A stretch of 47,224 bases of DNA from Desulforegula conservatrix Mb1Pa (GCF_000426225.1 NZ_AUEY01000026.1:1-47224), one strand, 5' to 3'; positions 17,307 through 27,742 are shown, counted from the first letter of the stretch. Notes: generated by a model not told the origin, from the sequence alone. Program-made: numbers and translations.

Positions 17307-17360
17307 AAATATGGTTTGTTCGAACATCATTAAAAAGAGCAGGATAATGGCAGAGCCGCG

Positions 17361-20300
17361 CTAATTTTTTTTAATATTAGAAATAACCCTGCTGAGTTCG
17401 GCAAGTTTGTATGGTTTCTGGATGAACTGGAAAGAACCTAAGTCATTCTTGTCCAAAAAATTAATTTCCCGGGTTAATCCCGAAGTAAATACAACTTTTA
17501 CATCCGGATCAATCTGCTTTAAGAGCCTGAAAGCTTCAATACCTGTAATTCCTGGCATAACCATATCAAGAAAAACCGCGGTTATTTCATTTTTTTCTTT
17601 TGTAAAAATCTCCATTGCCTCACGACCGTCACATGCAGTCAATACATTATAACCAATGGATAAAAGAAGTTCGGCAGCCGTACTTCTGACAGCTTCCTCA
17701 TCATCGACAACAAGAATACATCCCCGGCCCATAACTGTCTCTTCATGTTGTTTAGCCCGGAGATATTCACCTGACTTAGCGGAAGGAAGATAAATTCTGA
17801 AAATGGTTCCGGTGCCTATTTCACTATGAACGCTTATTGCCCCATGATGCTCCTTTACAGAGCCATATACAGCCGAGAGTCCGAGACCGGTGCCTTTGCC
17901 TATATCCTTGGTTGTAAAAAAAGGTTCAAAAATCTTGGAGATGATTTCAGGCTGGATTCCAAGTCCAGTATCAGCAATGTCAATCTCAACAAATTTACCA
18001 GGTTCTACGGCATAATTAAGGCTTTTGCAGAATGCGTCATCAAGCGTAATGTCTAAAGTTGTAAAAACTATCCTTCCCCCATCAGGCATTGCGTCCCTTG
18101 CATTTACAGCAAGGTTGATAAAAACATTCTGAAGAAGGTTAATATCTCCGGTCACAATCGGAGAGCAAGACTTAAACTCAGTTTCAATGGTTATCCGCTT
18201 GTCTATGCTTCTTTCAAGCAGAGCAATTGCTGCACGAATCGGCTCGTGTATATCGATGGGTCTTGAAACCATTTGTGTTTTTCGTGAAAAGGCAAGCAGT
18301 TTTTTTGTAAGTCCGGCAGCGATTTCAGCCCCTTTGATAATTGAGACCGCGTATTTTTTTAATGGAGAATCATCCTTAAGATAAATTGCCAGAAGCTCGG
18401 CATTTCCCATAATACCGCTAAGCAGATTATTAAAATCATGGGCAACCCCTCCTGCCAGCTGCCCCATAACCTCCATTTTTTGGGACTGACGAAGCTGTTC
18501 CTCAAGGCGTTTTTCTTCGGTAATATCGACTATCATTGAAAGAATGCTTTTTCTGCCATCTGAGTTAATGGTGACAGAAGAAATAATAGAATGGATCGTC
18601 TCACCATTAACAGTGGTTGCCGTTAATAAATGATTCTCGACAAAACCATCCTTGACGAGACGCTCAAAAAATTTATCCCTGTCATAATTTGATGATAGCA
18701 AACCTATATTTTTGGGCGTCTTGCCAATAATATCCTTTTTTGAATATCCGGTCAGGCGCTCAAAAGCAGGGTTGACGCTACTGTATTTACCATCGTCAAA
18801 ATTTCTTATTGTTATGGCATAAGGGGCTTTTTCAAATATTGCCCTGAAATGTTCTTCCCTTGTTTTCAGCTGTTCATGGAGTGCGTATTCTTCCGTGACA
18901 TCGCGTTTTGCGGCCATAAAACCTATTATTTCACCATTTTTGGCCCTGATAGGAGATATTATGGAATCTTCTATAATCTCATCCCCGGATTTGACTCTAT
19001 TGATTATTACTCCTCTCCATACCTCACCATTCAAAAGCTTGGCCCACATCCTCTTATAAAAGTTGCTGCTATGCTTTCCACTTTTCATTATACTCGGTTT
19101 TTTACCGATAACATCATCCGGGGTATAGCCTGTAATTATTTCAAAAGCCGGATTTACATACTCTATTATACCGTTAATATCCGTGATTATAACTTCTTCT
19201 GCGGCCTGCTCGATAACGGTTGCGAGACGAGCCATTTCTTCTTCATGTTTTTTTCTGGCTGAAATATTTCTTGCGGAACCAAGTATACAGATCTCGTTTT
19301 CTATCAATATTTTTGTCAGAGCGACTTCGCAAACGATCATGGTGCCGTCAAACCTTAGATGCAGCCATTCAAAAGACTGGGGTATATCATTAAGAACCTG
19401 CTCAATAATCTCCTTTGCCTTTTCATCAGATCGCCTTCCATCTGGCTGATAATCAGGAGAAAAATATGCTGGTGTTTTCCCTATTATATTATCCCTGCCT
19501 GCTCCAAACAGGGCTTCGGTTTTTATGTTGCAGTCTATGTATATACCGTCCCTTAAAATAAAAATTGAATCATTTGAAAAATCAAAAAGTTTTCTGTATT
19601 TTGCTTCGTTTTCCTTTAACTGGTTTTCAGCAACTTTCCATGCTGTTATGTCCATGAATGAAGCTATTGACTGCAATGAGTCAGGGATCATTCCAACTTT
19701 CATATATATTGATTTAACCCTGCCGTTACGGTCTGTAATCCTGCATTCGTATTCTGTTGGTATGTCGCCGGACTCTTTTTTTCGTCTCCCTGAATGATAA
19801 AGCCTCATGCGGTCATTATCCTCTTGAACTACGAAATCCGACCACTTCATTATATTTTCAGTTTCTTCTCTTTTGTACCCTGTCATGCCCAGAAATTTGT
19901 CATTGGCATACAATATGGTCATGTCATGATCTATTATAATGGTTCCTGTGCCGGTGTTTTCAAAAACAGACCTGTACATTTTTTCACGAACTGCAAGCTC
20001 TGAAAATTTGTTTTCCTTTTTCCCCCTGTCGCCAAGCAATTCAATTATTCTGCCAAGATAAGAGGCCAGATCCTCAAGTCTGCTGGAAATAACGTCTGTG
20101 ACGAGGAATCCACCTGAAGTATAAAGAGTCAGAACGCCACTTGCATGAGGATTGTTCTTGACTGGCAGCGCGATAACTGAATCAAAACCTTGGGATATGG
20201 CAACACTTGCCCATTTTAAGAAATCATCATCAGATGAGATTCCGCTGATCCTAATAATCCTGTTCTGACGCAAGGCCAGAGATGATGGGGTTTCATTATT

Positions 20301-20534
20301 TGAGCCTTTCTCAAAACCCGAAATATCCGGGAATGCTTTTTCATCAGGATAAACATTTACAGGGATGATTCTACCTGAGTCCAAACACGGCTCTCCATAC
20401 CAGGCGAGATCAAATGGCCCTTCTTCCACGAACGTTCTGCACAGGGATGTAATAATAGTTGCAGGCAGTTCCCCATTAATGATTATCTCTCTGCATTTAT
20501 CAAACCATGCATCTGAAGATGTGAATGTGGTCAT
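17361..20534 (-). CDS. Cytoplasmic hybrid sensor histidine kinase (GAF-PAS4-HisKA-HATPase-receiver)
   Basis: The protein has 1057 residues and no transmembrane helix. In order: a GAF-like domain (about 15-170), four PAS domains (about 185-305, 310-430, 435-560, 565-685), HisKA with His in [25 protein letters not shown], an ATPase domain with [14 protein letters not shown] and [13 protein letters not shown], and a C-terminal receiver beginning [10 protein letters not shown] with the phosphoacceptor in [13 protein letters not shown]. In contrast to the receiver at 9377-9762 all receiver residues are intact. It probably senses redox state or a small molecule in the cytoplasm and phosphorylates its own receiver. 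No separate output gene is near. Confidence 0.93.
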   Translation of the reverse strand: MTTFTSSDAWFDKCREIIINGELPATIITSLCRTFVEEGPFDLAWYGEPCLDSGRIIPVNVYPDEKAFPDISGFEKGSNNETPSSLALRQNRIIRISGISSDDDFLKWASVAISQGFDSVIALPVKNNPHASGVLTLYTSGGFLVTDVISSRLEDLASYLGRIIELLGDRGKKENKFSELAVREKMYRSVFENTGTGTIIIDHDMTILYANDKFLGMTGYKREETENIMKWSDFVVQEDNDRMRLYHSGRRKKESGDIPTEYECRITDRNGRVKSIYMKVGMIPDSLQSIASFMDITAWKVAENQLKENEAKYRKLFDFSNDSIFILRDGIYIDCNIKTEALFGAGRDNIIGKTPAYFSPDYQPDGRRSDEKAKEIIEQVLNDIPQSFEWLHLRFDGTMIVCEVALTKILIENEICILGSARNISARKKHEEEMARLATVIEQAAEEVIITDINGIIEYVNPAFEIITGYTPDDVIGKKPSIMKSGKHSSNFYKRMWAKLLNGEVWRGVIINRVKSGDEIIEDSIISPIRAKNGEIIGFMAAKRDVTEEYALHEQLKTREEHFRAIFEKAPYAITIRNFDDGKYSSVNPAFERLTGYSKKDIIGKTPKNIGLLSSNYDRDKFFERLVKDGFVENHLLTATTVNGETIHSIISSVTINSDGRKSILSMIVDITEEKRLEEQLRQSQKMEVMGQLAGGVAHDFNNLLSGIMGNAELLAIYLKDDSPLKKYAVSIIKGAEIAAGLTKKLLAFSRKTQMVSRPIDIHEPIRAAIALLERSIDKRITIETEFKSCSPIVTGDINLLQNVFINLAVNARDAMPDGGRIVFTTLDITLDDAFCKSLNYAVEPGKFVEIDIADTGLGIQPEIISKIFEPFFTTKDIGKGTGLGLSAVYGSVKEHHGAISVHSEIGTGTIFRIYLPSAKSGEYLRAKQHEETVMGRGCILVVDDEEAVRSTAAELLLSIGYNVLTACDGREAMEIFTKEKNEITAVFLDMVMPGITGIEAFRLLKQIDPDVKVVFTSGLTREINFLDKNDLGSFQFIQKPYKLAELSRVISNIKKN

Positions 20535-20666
20535 GTGGATTTATATAGCCTTTTAGTAGGTTCCCAGTTTTAGATCATTATGTTTTGATAAACATCAGTA
20601 AAACTCATTTTCCATGAAATATAAACCGTTTTTTATTCTCCTGATTTTATAGATTCACTCTGATTT

Positions 20667-20740
20667 TGAAGACCTCGCAAAAAGTCTGAAAAAGGCTTCA
20701 TGATCATGCAAAACTTGATCCGGCACCTTTTTATTTTCAG
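20667..20740 (+). repeat. 135-bp palindromic element, copy 6 (left part only)
   Basis: TGAAGACCTCGCAAAAAGTC is followed by a degraded ATGCCGG hairpin (CATGCAAAACTTGATCCGGCA). The right half is absent. Confidence 0.65.
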
Positions 20741-20820
20741 GTACTAACAGTGGAGAGAAAAGGAGATGCATAGGATAATAAAAAAAGTAACTATACAGTT
20801 AGCTTTTTAAAGGGATAGCC

Positions 20821-20994
20821 TTATTCTTGGAAAACCCTTTTTGTAAAAAGTGCTTTCCAAACCTTTCCCAAAAACTTTTTTATGATATTTTTAAGAAAGT
20901 TATACACAACGGATTCAGGCAACAAATCTAAAACCTGAGGTTTTTTGCCAATCTTTTTTTCAAAAAAGCGTCCTTTTAAAAGGTTGAATTTCAT
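20821..20994 (-). other. Lysine-rich 57-codon open frame, doubtful
   Basis: The stretch 20741-21024 has no clear gene. A frame from ATG 20994 codes for a basic peptide starting MKFNLLKGRFFEKKIGKK and ending in KALFTKRVFQE. No ribosome binding site is visible. Parts of the DNA (GTTTTTGGG...CTTTTTACAAAAAG) resemble the short dispersed repeat seen near 6358 and 44646, so it is more likely repeat-derived sequence than a gene. Confidence 0.25.
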
Positions 20995-21024
20995 ATTTGG
21001 TGAATAGATACAAAAAATCAAAAT

Positions 21025-21100
21025 TGATGGCCTCTCAAAAAAACAGAAAAATGCATCGGCGTCATGCCGGACTTGATCCGGCACCTTTTTTTTCTGGATA
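21025..21100 (+). repeat. 135-bp palindromic element, copy 7 (left part only)
   Basis: TGATGGCCTCTCAAAAAAAC leads into a perfect ATGCCGGA...TCCGGCA hairpin and then stops; the second hairpin and the right end are missing. It lies 20 bases downstream of the rlmD stop. Confidence 0.7.
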
Positions 21101-21120
21101 CGGCTCAACAAGGTTTATCT

Positions 21121-22503
21121 TTAGAGCAGATCGAGTCTTGCCACAGCTTCTATATGGTAAGTATTTGGAAACATATCCACAGGCTGAATTTGATTTACCT
21201 TGTAAAATTTCTTCAATTCCAGAAAATCCCTGGCCATTGTGGCAGGATTGCATGAAACATAAACAATCCTTTTGGGGGCCATTTCAATAACCTGCTTAAC
21301 GACTTCCTTTGACATCCCTGATCTTGGAGGATCGACAATCATGACATCAGGTTTTTCAACATCACTCAGAATATGAGCGACATCTCCCAAGTGGAATGAG
21401 CAATTTTCTATGCCATTGCGCTCTGTGTTTTTCCTTGCATCTATGACAGCACTTTCAACAATCTCGACTCCGGTAACTTTCCTTGCATACTGGGAAAGCC
21501 ATATTCCAATTGTTCCGGCTCCGCAGTATAGATCGACAACATCTTCCGAACCTGTGAGGCCCGCACATTCGGTGACAATAGAATAAAGCTTTTCAGCGCC
21601 TCTTGTGTTGGTCTGGAAAAAAGAATTAGGGGAAATTTCAAACTCAAATTTACCGAGGCGCTCGATTATATAATTATTCCCGTAAACAGGTTTTTCGTAT
21701 TCCCCAAATGCAACGCCTGCCTTACGGGCAGTTATGTTGTTAACAATTGAAGTGATATTATCGAATTTTTTAGTCAGTTTGTCGGCAAGGGAGAAAATCG
21801 TTTTGTCATTTTCTGAGGAAGTAACAAGATTAACCATCCAAGAATCCGAGTAAACAGAATGCCTGAGCGTCACAAATCTCCAGAAGCCTGTGTGAAGTCT
21901 CTGGTTGTAGGCATCAAGTCCTGATTCTAGAGCATGGGATCTTATTTCCTGAAGAATATCGTTACCCTGTTCAGGCATGAGATGACATTTTTTTATATCA
22001 ATTACCCTCTGAAATGATTTTGGGGCATGGAAACCAACTCCTGCCCCTCGTTCCACGCCTTCGACTCCGAGTTCGCCAGGCATGAGCCATCTGTCAGGGG
22101 AAAAGGTGAATTCCATTTTATTTCTGTAAGCAAAATTATTTTCTGAAGATACTGCAGGAAGGACAGTCACATTATCCATCAAGGCAATATGCTCGATGGC
22201 CTCCCGTACATGATTTGTTTTGTAATGAAGCTGTCTTTCATAATTTATAAACTGCATGGAGCATCCGCCGCAAACTCCGCTATAGTCACAGACGGGGTCA
22301 ACCCTGAATTGCGACGGAGTAATTATTTCAAGAACCCTTGCCTCGCCAAAACTTTTCTTGTTTTTTGTAACCCTTGCAAGTACGAGATCACCTTCAACAG
22401 CGCCGTCAACAAATACTGCAAACCCTGAAATTTTTGCGAGCCCACGACCGCCAAACGCCAGATCAGATATTTCCAGGTGAATGTCCTGCCCCTTTTTAAT
22501 CAT
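21121..22503 (-). CDS. rlmD: 23S rRNA (uracil-C5)-methyltransferase, RlmD/RumA family
   Basis: The protein has 460 residues. An N-terminal TRAM domain (1-60) is followed by cysteines 72, 78, 81 (CDYSGVCGGC) and 173 that bind a 4Fe-4S cluster. The S-adenosylmethionine site reads DLYCGAGTIGIWLS. The catalytic part has VDPPRSGM and the nucleophile Cys in YVSCNPATMARDF. It methylates a uridine of 23S rRNA, U1939 in E. coli. Several TrmA-family paralogs share this layout, so the exact site (1939 or 747) is inferred from the cluster motif and length. Start ATG 22503 with AAGG upstream. Confidence 0.92.
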   Translation of the reverse strand: MIKKGQDIHLEISDLAFGGRGLAKISGFAVFVDGAVEGDLVLARVTKNKKSFGEARVLEIITPSQFRVDPVCDYSGVCGGCSMQFINYERQLHYKTNHVREAIEHIALMDNVTVLPAVSSENNFAYRNKMEFTFSPDRWLMPGELGVEGVERGAGVGFHAPKSFQRVIDIKKCHLMPEQGNDILQEIRSHALESGLDAYNQRLHTGFWRFVTLRHSVYSDSWMVNLVTSSENDKTIFSLADKLTKKFDNITSIVNNITARKAGVAFGEYEKPVYGNNYIIERLGKFEFEISPNSFFQTNTRGAEKLYSIVTECAGLTGSEDVVDLYCGAGTIGIWLSQYARKVTGVEIVESAVIDARKNTERNGIENCSFHLGDVAHILSDVEKPDVMIVDPPRSGMSKEVVKQVIEMAPKRIVYVSCNPATMARDFLELKKFYKVNQIQPVDMFPNTYHIEAVARLDLL

Positions 22504-22563
22504 CGAAAACGCCTTTTCCCTTAATCAATAATATTTTCAAATTATTCTTAACTTATGATAGTT

Positions 22564-22719
22564 TAAGGGTGGCCTCTAAAAATTAAAATTTTTGATGTGG
22601 TAGCCAAGGGAATCAGCAGCGTCGCACTAAGAACCGGAGTTTATGCGGTATAAATAAGGCTTAGAGTACGACGCTGACGCTGCTAACGCGCAAAAAGACA
22701 ATTTTTAGAAGTGCCCTTA
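22564..22719 (+). repeat. 156-bp MITE-like palindrome
   Basis: Terminal inverted repeats TAAGGGTGGCCTCTAAAAAT and, on the other strand, TAAGGGCACTTCTAAAAAT are about 20 bases long. A second inverted pair lies inside (AGCAGCGTC...CTAAG and its partner). No coding capacity. It occupies most of the gap between rlmD and the next hydrolase and is unrelated to the 135-bp family. It is probably a non-autonomous insertion. Confidence 0.65.
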
Positions 22720-22817
22720 GAAAGACTTATTAAACTCAAACAGCTCCTTTATCAAGGAATCCTCAAAAAAATAGCATTTTTAATATTTTAGCCCTCTGGA
22801 CGGGGAATTACTAAATC

Positions 22818-23552
22818 ATGAATAAATATAATACTACCATAAAAAACATATCCTTTTATTCGGATGGCCTTAGAATAAACGCGTGGCTCCATCTGCCTGA
22901 ATCCGAAGACAACGGCGATAAAATACCGGCAGTTATTGGATCACATGGTTTTCTGAGTGACGGCACATCGGGCAAGATGATAGCCCTTGCAAAAGGACTG
23001 AATGAAAAAGGAATAGCATTTTTAAGACTGGATCACAGAGGCTGCGGAGAAAGTGAAGGAAACTTCGCGGAAGTGACCTCACTTGATGGAAGATGCCAGG
23101 ATATAATCAGCGGAATAAGCATTCTTAGATCCCATCCGCGCCTTAACGGCAGATTCGGAATTTTTGGAAGCAGCATGGGCGGCTCCACAGCCATTTCTGC
23201 ATTTGGTAAAATCAACGCAAAGGCAATTGTTACACTCGCGGCTCCAGTCAGGGGATCATCCATAATTAGAAGACCAGATGATCCGAATCCTCATAACCTT
23301 ACTGAGGACTTCTATGAAACCGGCCTTAAATTCGAGATCAGCGATAACCTGTCTTCTTTAAGGAACTGCCTCGTATTTCACGGAGAGGAAGACCAGGTGG
23401 TTCCATGCTCAAATGCCGATGAAATAATTATTTCTGCAAATGATCCGAAAAAAATCATCATATTTAAAAGCGGTGATCACAGAATCACAAACGAAGAACA
23501 CCAGAAAATTTTAATAGATGAAGCAATTAAATGGTTTGTTTCGTATCTATAA
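22818..23552 (+). CDS. Alpha/beta hydrolase, serine aminopeptidase/dienelactone-hydrolase-like
   Basis: The protein has 244 residues. It shows HGFLSDG, LRLDHRGCGESEG, the nucleophile elbow GSSMGGS, an acid in FHGEEDQVVPC, and the terminal His in KSGDHRITNEEH. This corresponds to small cytosolic esterases or peptidases. It lacks a signal peptide. The substrate is unknown. It is not closely related to the hydrolase at 16030. Start ATG 22818. Confidence 0.88.
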   Translation: MNKYNTTIKNISFYSDGLRINAWLHLPESEDNGDKIPAVIGSHGFLSDGTSGKMIALAKGLNEKGIAFLRLDHRGCGESEGNFAEVTSLDGRCQDIISGISILRSHPRLNGRFGIFGSSMGGSTAISAFGKINAKAIVTLAAPVRGSSIIRRPDDPNPHNLTEDFYETGLKFEISDNLSSLRNCLVFHGEEDQVVPCSNADEIIISANDPKKIIIFKSGDHRITNEEHQKILIDEAIKWFVSYL

Positions 23553-23580
23553 AAAATGCTTGTTGCCCTTATTTCATTTT

Positions 23581-23716
23581 TGACAATGTCGCAAAAAAGT
23601 CAGATTTCCGTCATTCCGGCGCAGGTCTTAATCCAGAAGTGTCTAAAAAATACAAAGATGCCGGATCAAGTCCGGCATTACGCCGCCGCCCTTATTTGAC
23701 TTTCTGCGAGGCCATC
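23581..23716 (+). repeat. 135-bp palindromic element, copy 8
   Basis: Ends TGACAATGTCGCAAAAAAGT and inverted TGATGGCCTCGCAGAAAGTC. The ATTCCGG hairpin has lost pairing on one side; the ATGCCGGA...TCCGGCAT hairpin is perfect. It lies between convergent genes. Confidence 0.85.
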
Positions 23717-23792
23717 AGTTTTAAATCAAGTGGTCAGATTCGCTCATGGCAATAAATTACCTTAAAAATAGGGAACGACTTAAGAAGCCTTT

Positions 23793-25403
23793 TCATAGAA
23801 AATCCAGTTTATATGCAAATCTCTTGCATAATTCTTCGCATGAAGAATGTTCATAAACGTACCCGTTTTTCTCAATACCCCTTATTTTAAAATCATACAA
23901 AAAGGAGTTTATGAGACTTATCCCGGCACTGACTCTATCTTCAAAGTGTATTGTGCCCATGGCTAATTTTTCAGGCCTCAAAGACTGAATACTCATTTTA
24001 TCGAGGGATTTCATGAAATTCAGTATTCTTCCAAGCCTCATTACTGTCGCTGTTTTGATTCTGTCTTCTGGTTTTGACAAAGGCATGGCGCTTGATCTCA
24101 TCAGGGAAAATGATCCTGGAAGCTGGCCTGAACCTGACAGAAGTGCATAATCCCTGCTGCCAGGTGCGGGGTAATAGACAGAAACTCCAACAAGAGCGTT
24201 TCTTGATGAAAAATAAACCAGATCATCAACACTTGATTCGAGGCTTTGTCCTGGCCCTCCTGCGATGACGTAACAGACACATTCAAGACCAGCTTTTCCC
24301 GCATTTTCAAGGACTTCGTCCAGACAGTCCATTATATCGGGCCTTCCGAATTTTTCAAGCTGCTCCCTTGATGTTGAGCCAACAGATAGATTAAGTGTCC
24401 TGAACCCTGCCATCCTCATTTTCATCATCAGTTCAGGATAGAGCGAAGGAGGGAAAAGGCCATTCATTGCCCTTAGTTCAAGTCCAGGAAATTCATCGAT
24501 TACAGCGTCAAGTATCTCATTGAACCAGACTTTATCAAGGGACAGATTCTCGTCCTCAAAATCAATGAATCTGGCCCCATATATTTCGACTGCTGTCTTT
24601 ATTTCCTCAATAATCTGTTCGGGATTTCTCTTTCTCCACCTTATATTCGCAGACCCAACGCAGCAATAAGAGCATTTTAAAGGACAACCGCGGCTTGAAG
24701 TTATTACAGCGCTTCCGCCATCTTTTCTTGAATAAAAACCATGATCCATGAGATCAAGAGCCGGAATTGGTATTTCAGAAAGATCATGAACAATCGCCCT
24801 CTCATTTTTTATTATCCGTTTATTGTCATCCTTGTAGACAAGCCCGGGAATATCTGTAAGCGGAGAACCGGACAATAAAGCGTTTGAAAGCATGGGCAAA
24901 GCATGTTCACCTTCTCCGGTTATTACAAAATCAACATATGAATTTTCAAGAAGATGTTCAGGAATTGCGGTCGCATGATGTCCGCCCATTACAATATATG
25001 CGTCGGGCATTACGCTTTTTATTGATTTTGCGGTCTGAAGCGCCACTTCACTGTACGCTGTGAAAAGGGATGAAATACCTACAAGAAAAGCTCCGGTTTC
25101 TGCGGCCCTTTTCGCTATATTTTCAAAACCATAGCCAAAATGCTTATATCCATTGAAAAGCGCAAGAGGAGAAATATCTTCTCTACCGTAGAATTCAGCA
25201 AGGTAATTCATTTCCTCAGGAACGGATATTTTCCTTGACCTTGACGTGGCAAGACCGTCTATAAGTGAGACGTCAAATCCGCTTTTCCTTAATGAGGCTG
25301 CAATTGAAAGAAGTCCGTATGGAATCGATCGCTTTGAAGTAAAATAAAAATCCCTTATGGGAGGCTGTACAAGAATAATTTTTCTGTTTTTTATTGAGAC
25401 CAT
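23793..25403 (-). CDS. B12-binding-domain radical SAM protein
   Basis: From ATG 25403 the protein has 536 residues; an upstream start at 25454 lies inside repeat copy 9 and adds 17 residues without similarity. Residues 1-190 form a cobalamin-binding-like domain (RSIPYGLLSIAASLRKSGFDVSLIDG, then YIVMGGHHATAIPE). The radical SAM core has the motif SSRGCPLKCSYCC, C-x3-C-x2-C, for the 4Fe-4S cluster, and the usual DFEDENLSLD segment. This family includes methyltransferases and oxidoreductases; reaction and substrate are not inferable. It stands alone between repeat copies 8 and 9. Confidence 0.88.
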   Translation of the reverse strand: MVSIKNRKIILVQPPIRDFYFTSKRSIPYGLLSIAASLRKSGFDVSLIDGLATSRSRKISVPEEMNYLAEFYGREDISPLALFNGYKHFGYGFENIAKRAAETGAFLVGISSLFTAYSEVALQTAKSIKSVMPDAYIVMGGHHATAIPEHLLENSYVDFVITGEGEHALPMLSNALLSGSPLTDIPGLVYKDDNKRIIKNERAIVHDLSEIPIPALDLMDHGFYSRKDGGSAVITSSRGCPLKCSYCCVGSANIRWRKRNPEQIIEEIKTAVEIYGARFIDFEDENLSLDKVWFNEILDAVIDEFPGLELRAMNGLFPPSLYPELMMKMRMAGFRTLNLSVGSTSREQLEKFGRPDIMDCLDEVLENAGKAGLECVCYVIAGGPGQSLESSVDDLVYFSSRNALVGVSVYYPAPGSRDYALLSGSGQLPGSFSLMRSSAMPLSKPEDRIKTATVMRLGRILNFMKSLDKMSIQSLRPEKLAMGTIHFEDRVSAGISLINSFLYDFKIRGIEKNGYVYEHSSCEELCKRFAYKLDFL

Positions 25404-25440
25404 GTATACTGTCCGGTAAAAAGCAAACTTCGCAAAATAT

Positions 25441-25572
25441 TGACAAAGTCGCAAAAAGTCAGATTACCGTCATTCAGGCGCAGGCCGGAATCCAGAAGTA
25501 TCTGAAATAACTGGATGCCTGATCAAGCCCGGCATGATGCCGACGCTATTTTTGTCTTTTTGCGACTCCATC
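25441..25572 (+). repeat. 135-bp palindromic element, copy 9
   Basis: Ends TGACAAAGTCGCAAAAAGTC and inverted TGATGGAGTCGCAAAAAGAC, with both hairpins present. It lies between the divergent radical SAM and rhomboid genes, so it is part of both leader regions. Confidence 0.88.
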
Positions 25573-25608
25573 AAAATATTAAAGGATTAAAAAATCCAAA
25601 GGTAAAAT

Positions 25609-26358
25609 ATGAGTGAAATGCAAAACAAATCTGTAATTACAGGAAAAATATCAAAAATCACTGAAAAAATTGAATTTGATCCTGAATTTCTAATAAAGGC
25701 AGTAATCACCCAGAATATGATCATGTTCGCAATATCTGTGGTCCTTTCAGGAAGAAGGGTTTTTCTTGATATCAACCCACTGACTTTTCTGCAGGTTACG
25801 TCCGAGAGTCTTATCAGATTGGGAGCATCAGGCTCCGGGCTTGTTTTTGAAAAGCATATGTGGTGGACCCTTCTTTCTGCTGGCTATAACCATGCGAATC
25901 TGCTGCATATTGTTTTCAACATGCTCGCATTTATGAGCCTGGCCAGACTTATTGCTGCTCTTTACGGCAACTCAGTGATGTTCATAATCTACACTGTTTC
26001 AACTACAACCGGCTTCCTGATGTCAGCACTGGCAGGAATTCCTCTGACAGTCGGAGCCTCGGCCGGCATCTGCGGTCTTGTCGGAGCCTCCATAATTTTT
26101 GGCACTGTGTCCAGGGACGCCATTGCAATTGTTGTAAAAAAGCAGACTACAGGCTGGATTGTAAGTCTCATAATGATGGGGCTCATGATAAGAGGAATAA
26201 ACAACTGGGCGCACGGAGGCGGTTTCCTCGGAGGCGCTGTGTATGCTTATTTTGCACTTAAAACAGCTGGAATAAAAGGAATGGGCAAAATACACTTATT
26301 GTTGTCCGGCGCATGCGTGCTTGCAACCGTTCTGGCTTTGGGCACAGCCGTATTCTGA
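25609..26358 (+). CDS. Rhomboid-family intramembrane serine protease
   Basis: The protein has 249 residues with about six transmembrane helices. Catalytic residues are Ser151 in GASAGICGLVGA and His202 in NNWAHGGGFLGGA, and the conserved HANLLHIVFNMLAF stretch lies before them. The enzyme cuts other membrane proteins within the bilayer; its substrates are unknown. The first 30 residues are cytoplasmic and charged. Start ATG 25609 with AAGGTAAAAT before it. Convergent with the HAD gene. Confidence 0.93.
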   Translation: MSEMQNKSVITGKISKITEKIEFDPEFLIKAVITQNMIMFAISVVLSGRRVFLDINPLTFLQVTSESLIRLGASGSGLVFEKHMWWTLLSAGYNHANLLHIVFNMLAFMSLARLIAALYGNSVMFIIYTVSTTTGFLMSALAGIPLTVGASAGICGLVGASIIFGTVSRDAIAIVVKKQTTGWIVSLIMMGLMIRGINNWAHGGGFLGGAVYAYFALKTAGIKGMGKIHLLLSGACVLATVLALGTAVF

Positions 26359-26391
26359 TATTGGATAGATTATTGAAAAGAGTCCATAGCA

Positions 26392-26862
26392 TCAGGTTCT
26401 CAGAGTTGCCTTGAGCCTCAGGGGATTTTCAAACAGCGAAAGAGCATCAATAATACTCGTACAGACAATATCTGATTTCAAAAGTACGGCTGTACAGGCG
26501 CCTTCATTTAAAATCACACAAATCCCAAGTGCTGCATTTTCAATCATAAGCCCGTCATTTTTGCCGTTTCCGATTGCCACGGTTTTTTCTTTTCCAAGCG
26601 AGAGGATATAAGCCAGCTTTGACTTATCCTGGCCACCTTCAGGTATTACATGAATCTTGCAATTAACTCCTGCAAGGCTTTTAATCACACTGCCAAAAGT
26701 ATCTGCAGTAATAACATGGACAGAAATTGATTCGGCAAGCCTGTTAATAAGATCGCCGACAGTAGCTATAAGCTGACCGTCAAAAGCTATGGTACCGTTA
26801 TAATCAAGCACAAGATGCTCTATATCAAGACGGCTATTTCCAGGAATATCTATAGAAAACAT
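26392..26862 (-). CDS. HAD-family protein, soluble P-type-ATPase-like
   Basis: The protein has 156 residues. It has the haloacid dehalogenase motifs DYNGTIA (nucleophile Asp first), ITADT (motif II), a Lys in QDKSKLAY, and GNGKNDGLMI with the final acidic residue. Motif I has Asn where most phosphatases have Asp (DxDGT). The family is described as soluble P-type-ATPase-like and its substrate is not known. It may be a phosphatase with altered catalysis. It follows the rhomboid gene in a tail-to-tail arrangement, and repeat copy 10 lies upstream of it. Confidence 0.85.
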   Translation of the reverse strand: MFSIDIPGNSRLDIEHLVLDYNGTIAFDGQLIATVGDLINRLAESISVHVITADTFGSVIKSLAGVNCKIHVIPEGGQDKSKLAYILSLGKEKTVAIGNGKNDGLMIENAALGICVILNEGACTAVLLKSDIVCTSIIDALSLFENPLRLKATLRT

Positions 26863-26924
26863 AAAAATTTACCTAACAGTAGCTTTTTTCAAACCGGCGG
26901 GGCCTGTCCCTGTGAAAATCTGGA

Positions 26925-27016
26925 GCCGTAATCCAGAAGTATTTAAGAATATAAAGATGCCGGATCGAGCCCGGCATGACGCCCCCGCTCTTTATTGACT
27001 TTTTGCGAGTCCATCA
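26925..27016 (+). repeat. 135-bp palindromic element, copy 10 (partial)
   Basis: The TGATGG end (inverted, 26997-27016) and the CGGATCGAGCCCGGCAT hairpin are intact. The other half is divergent. A second fragment, TGAAAAGGTCGCAAAAATTT, follows at 27021-27040. Confidence 0.75.
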
Positions 27017-27094
27017 GGCTTGAAAAGGTCGCAAAAATTTAGCTTTCAGACTTTCCTGTGTATGCCTGAATCAGAAAATAACTGATAATAATAA

Positions 27095-27742
27095 TCAAGC
27101 CGGCAAATCTGATGGAAGCTCCAGCCCTGTGCGTCTTTTTAGAACTCCTAGGGTCTTTGTTCTTTCCAGCTCTATAAAAAGACCGGTTGATTTGGCCTTT
27201 TCATAAACATACCATGGCGCCTGTCCACCATCTTCGGGTTTTTCGAATATATCGTGAACAACAAGAAATCCATTTGGCATTATATGGGATGACCAACACA
27301 TATAATCAGTATAAGCGGCTTTAAATGTATGCCCGCCATCAATAAAAACCATTGCAAGCGGTGTTGACCAGCGCCTTGAGACAACAGCTGAACTGCTTAC
27401 AATCGGAATAACAGTATCTTCAAGATCAGCCAGTTCAAGGGTTTTTCTGAAAAACCTAAGGGTATTGATTTTTCCTTCCGCATCGTCAAACAGGTCAGGA
27501 TCAAAATAAAGCTGGTCTGGCTGCTGTTCTTCAGAGCCACGATGATGATCTATTGAAAAAAGGACACTGTTATGCTTTTTACACGCAGAGCCAATGTAAA
27601 TACTCGATTTCCCGCAGTAGCTTCCAATTTCAAGGCATGGCCCTATTTTTGCCGCTGCTTCGGAAACTTCATAAAGCCTCTGTCCCTCTTCTTCATCCAT
27701 GAAACCCTTGACGCTTGCTATCAGATTCTTATCGTAATCCAT
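27095..27742 (-). CDS. Class I SAM-dependent methyltransferase
   Basis: The protein has 215 residues. The S-adenosylmethionine site is LEIGSYCGKSSIYIG, followed by LFSIDHHRG, the acidic residue of motif II, and FIDGGHTFKAAYTDY. This corresponds to the Methyltransf_24 group. The substrate is unknown. It lies downstream of ftsK on the same strand with 73 bases between, so it may be read with that operon. Start ATG 27742. Confidence 0.85.
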   Translation of the reverse strand: MDYDKNLIASVKGFMDEEEGQRLYEVSEAAAKIGPCLEIGSYCGKSSIYIGSACKKHNSVLFSIDHHRGSEEQQPDQLYFDPDLFDDAEGKINTLRFFRKTLELADLEDTVIPIVSSSAVVSRRWSTPLAMVFIDGGHTFKAAYTDYMCWSSHIMPNGFLVVHDIFEKPEDGGQAPWYVYEKAKSTGLFIELERTKTLGVLKRRTGLELPSDLPA

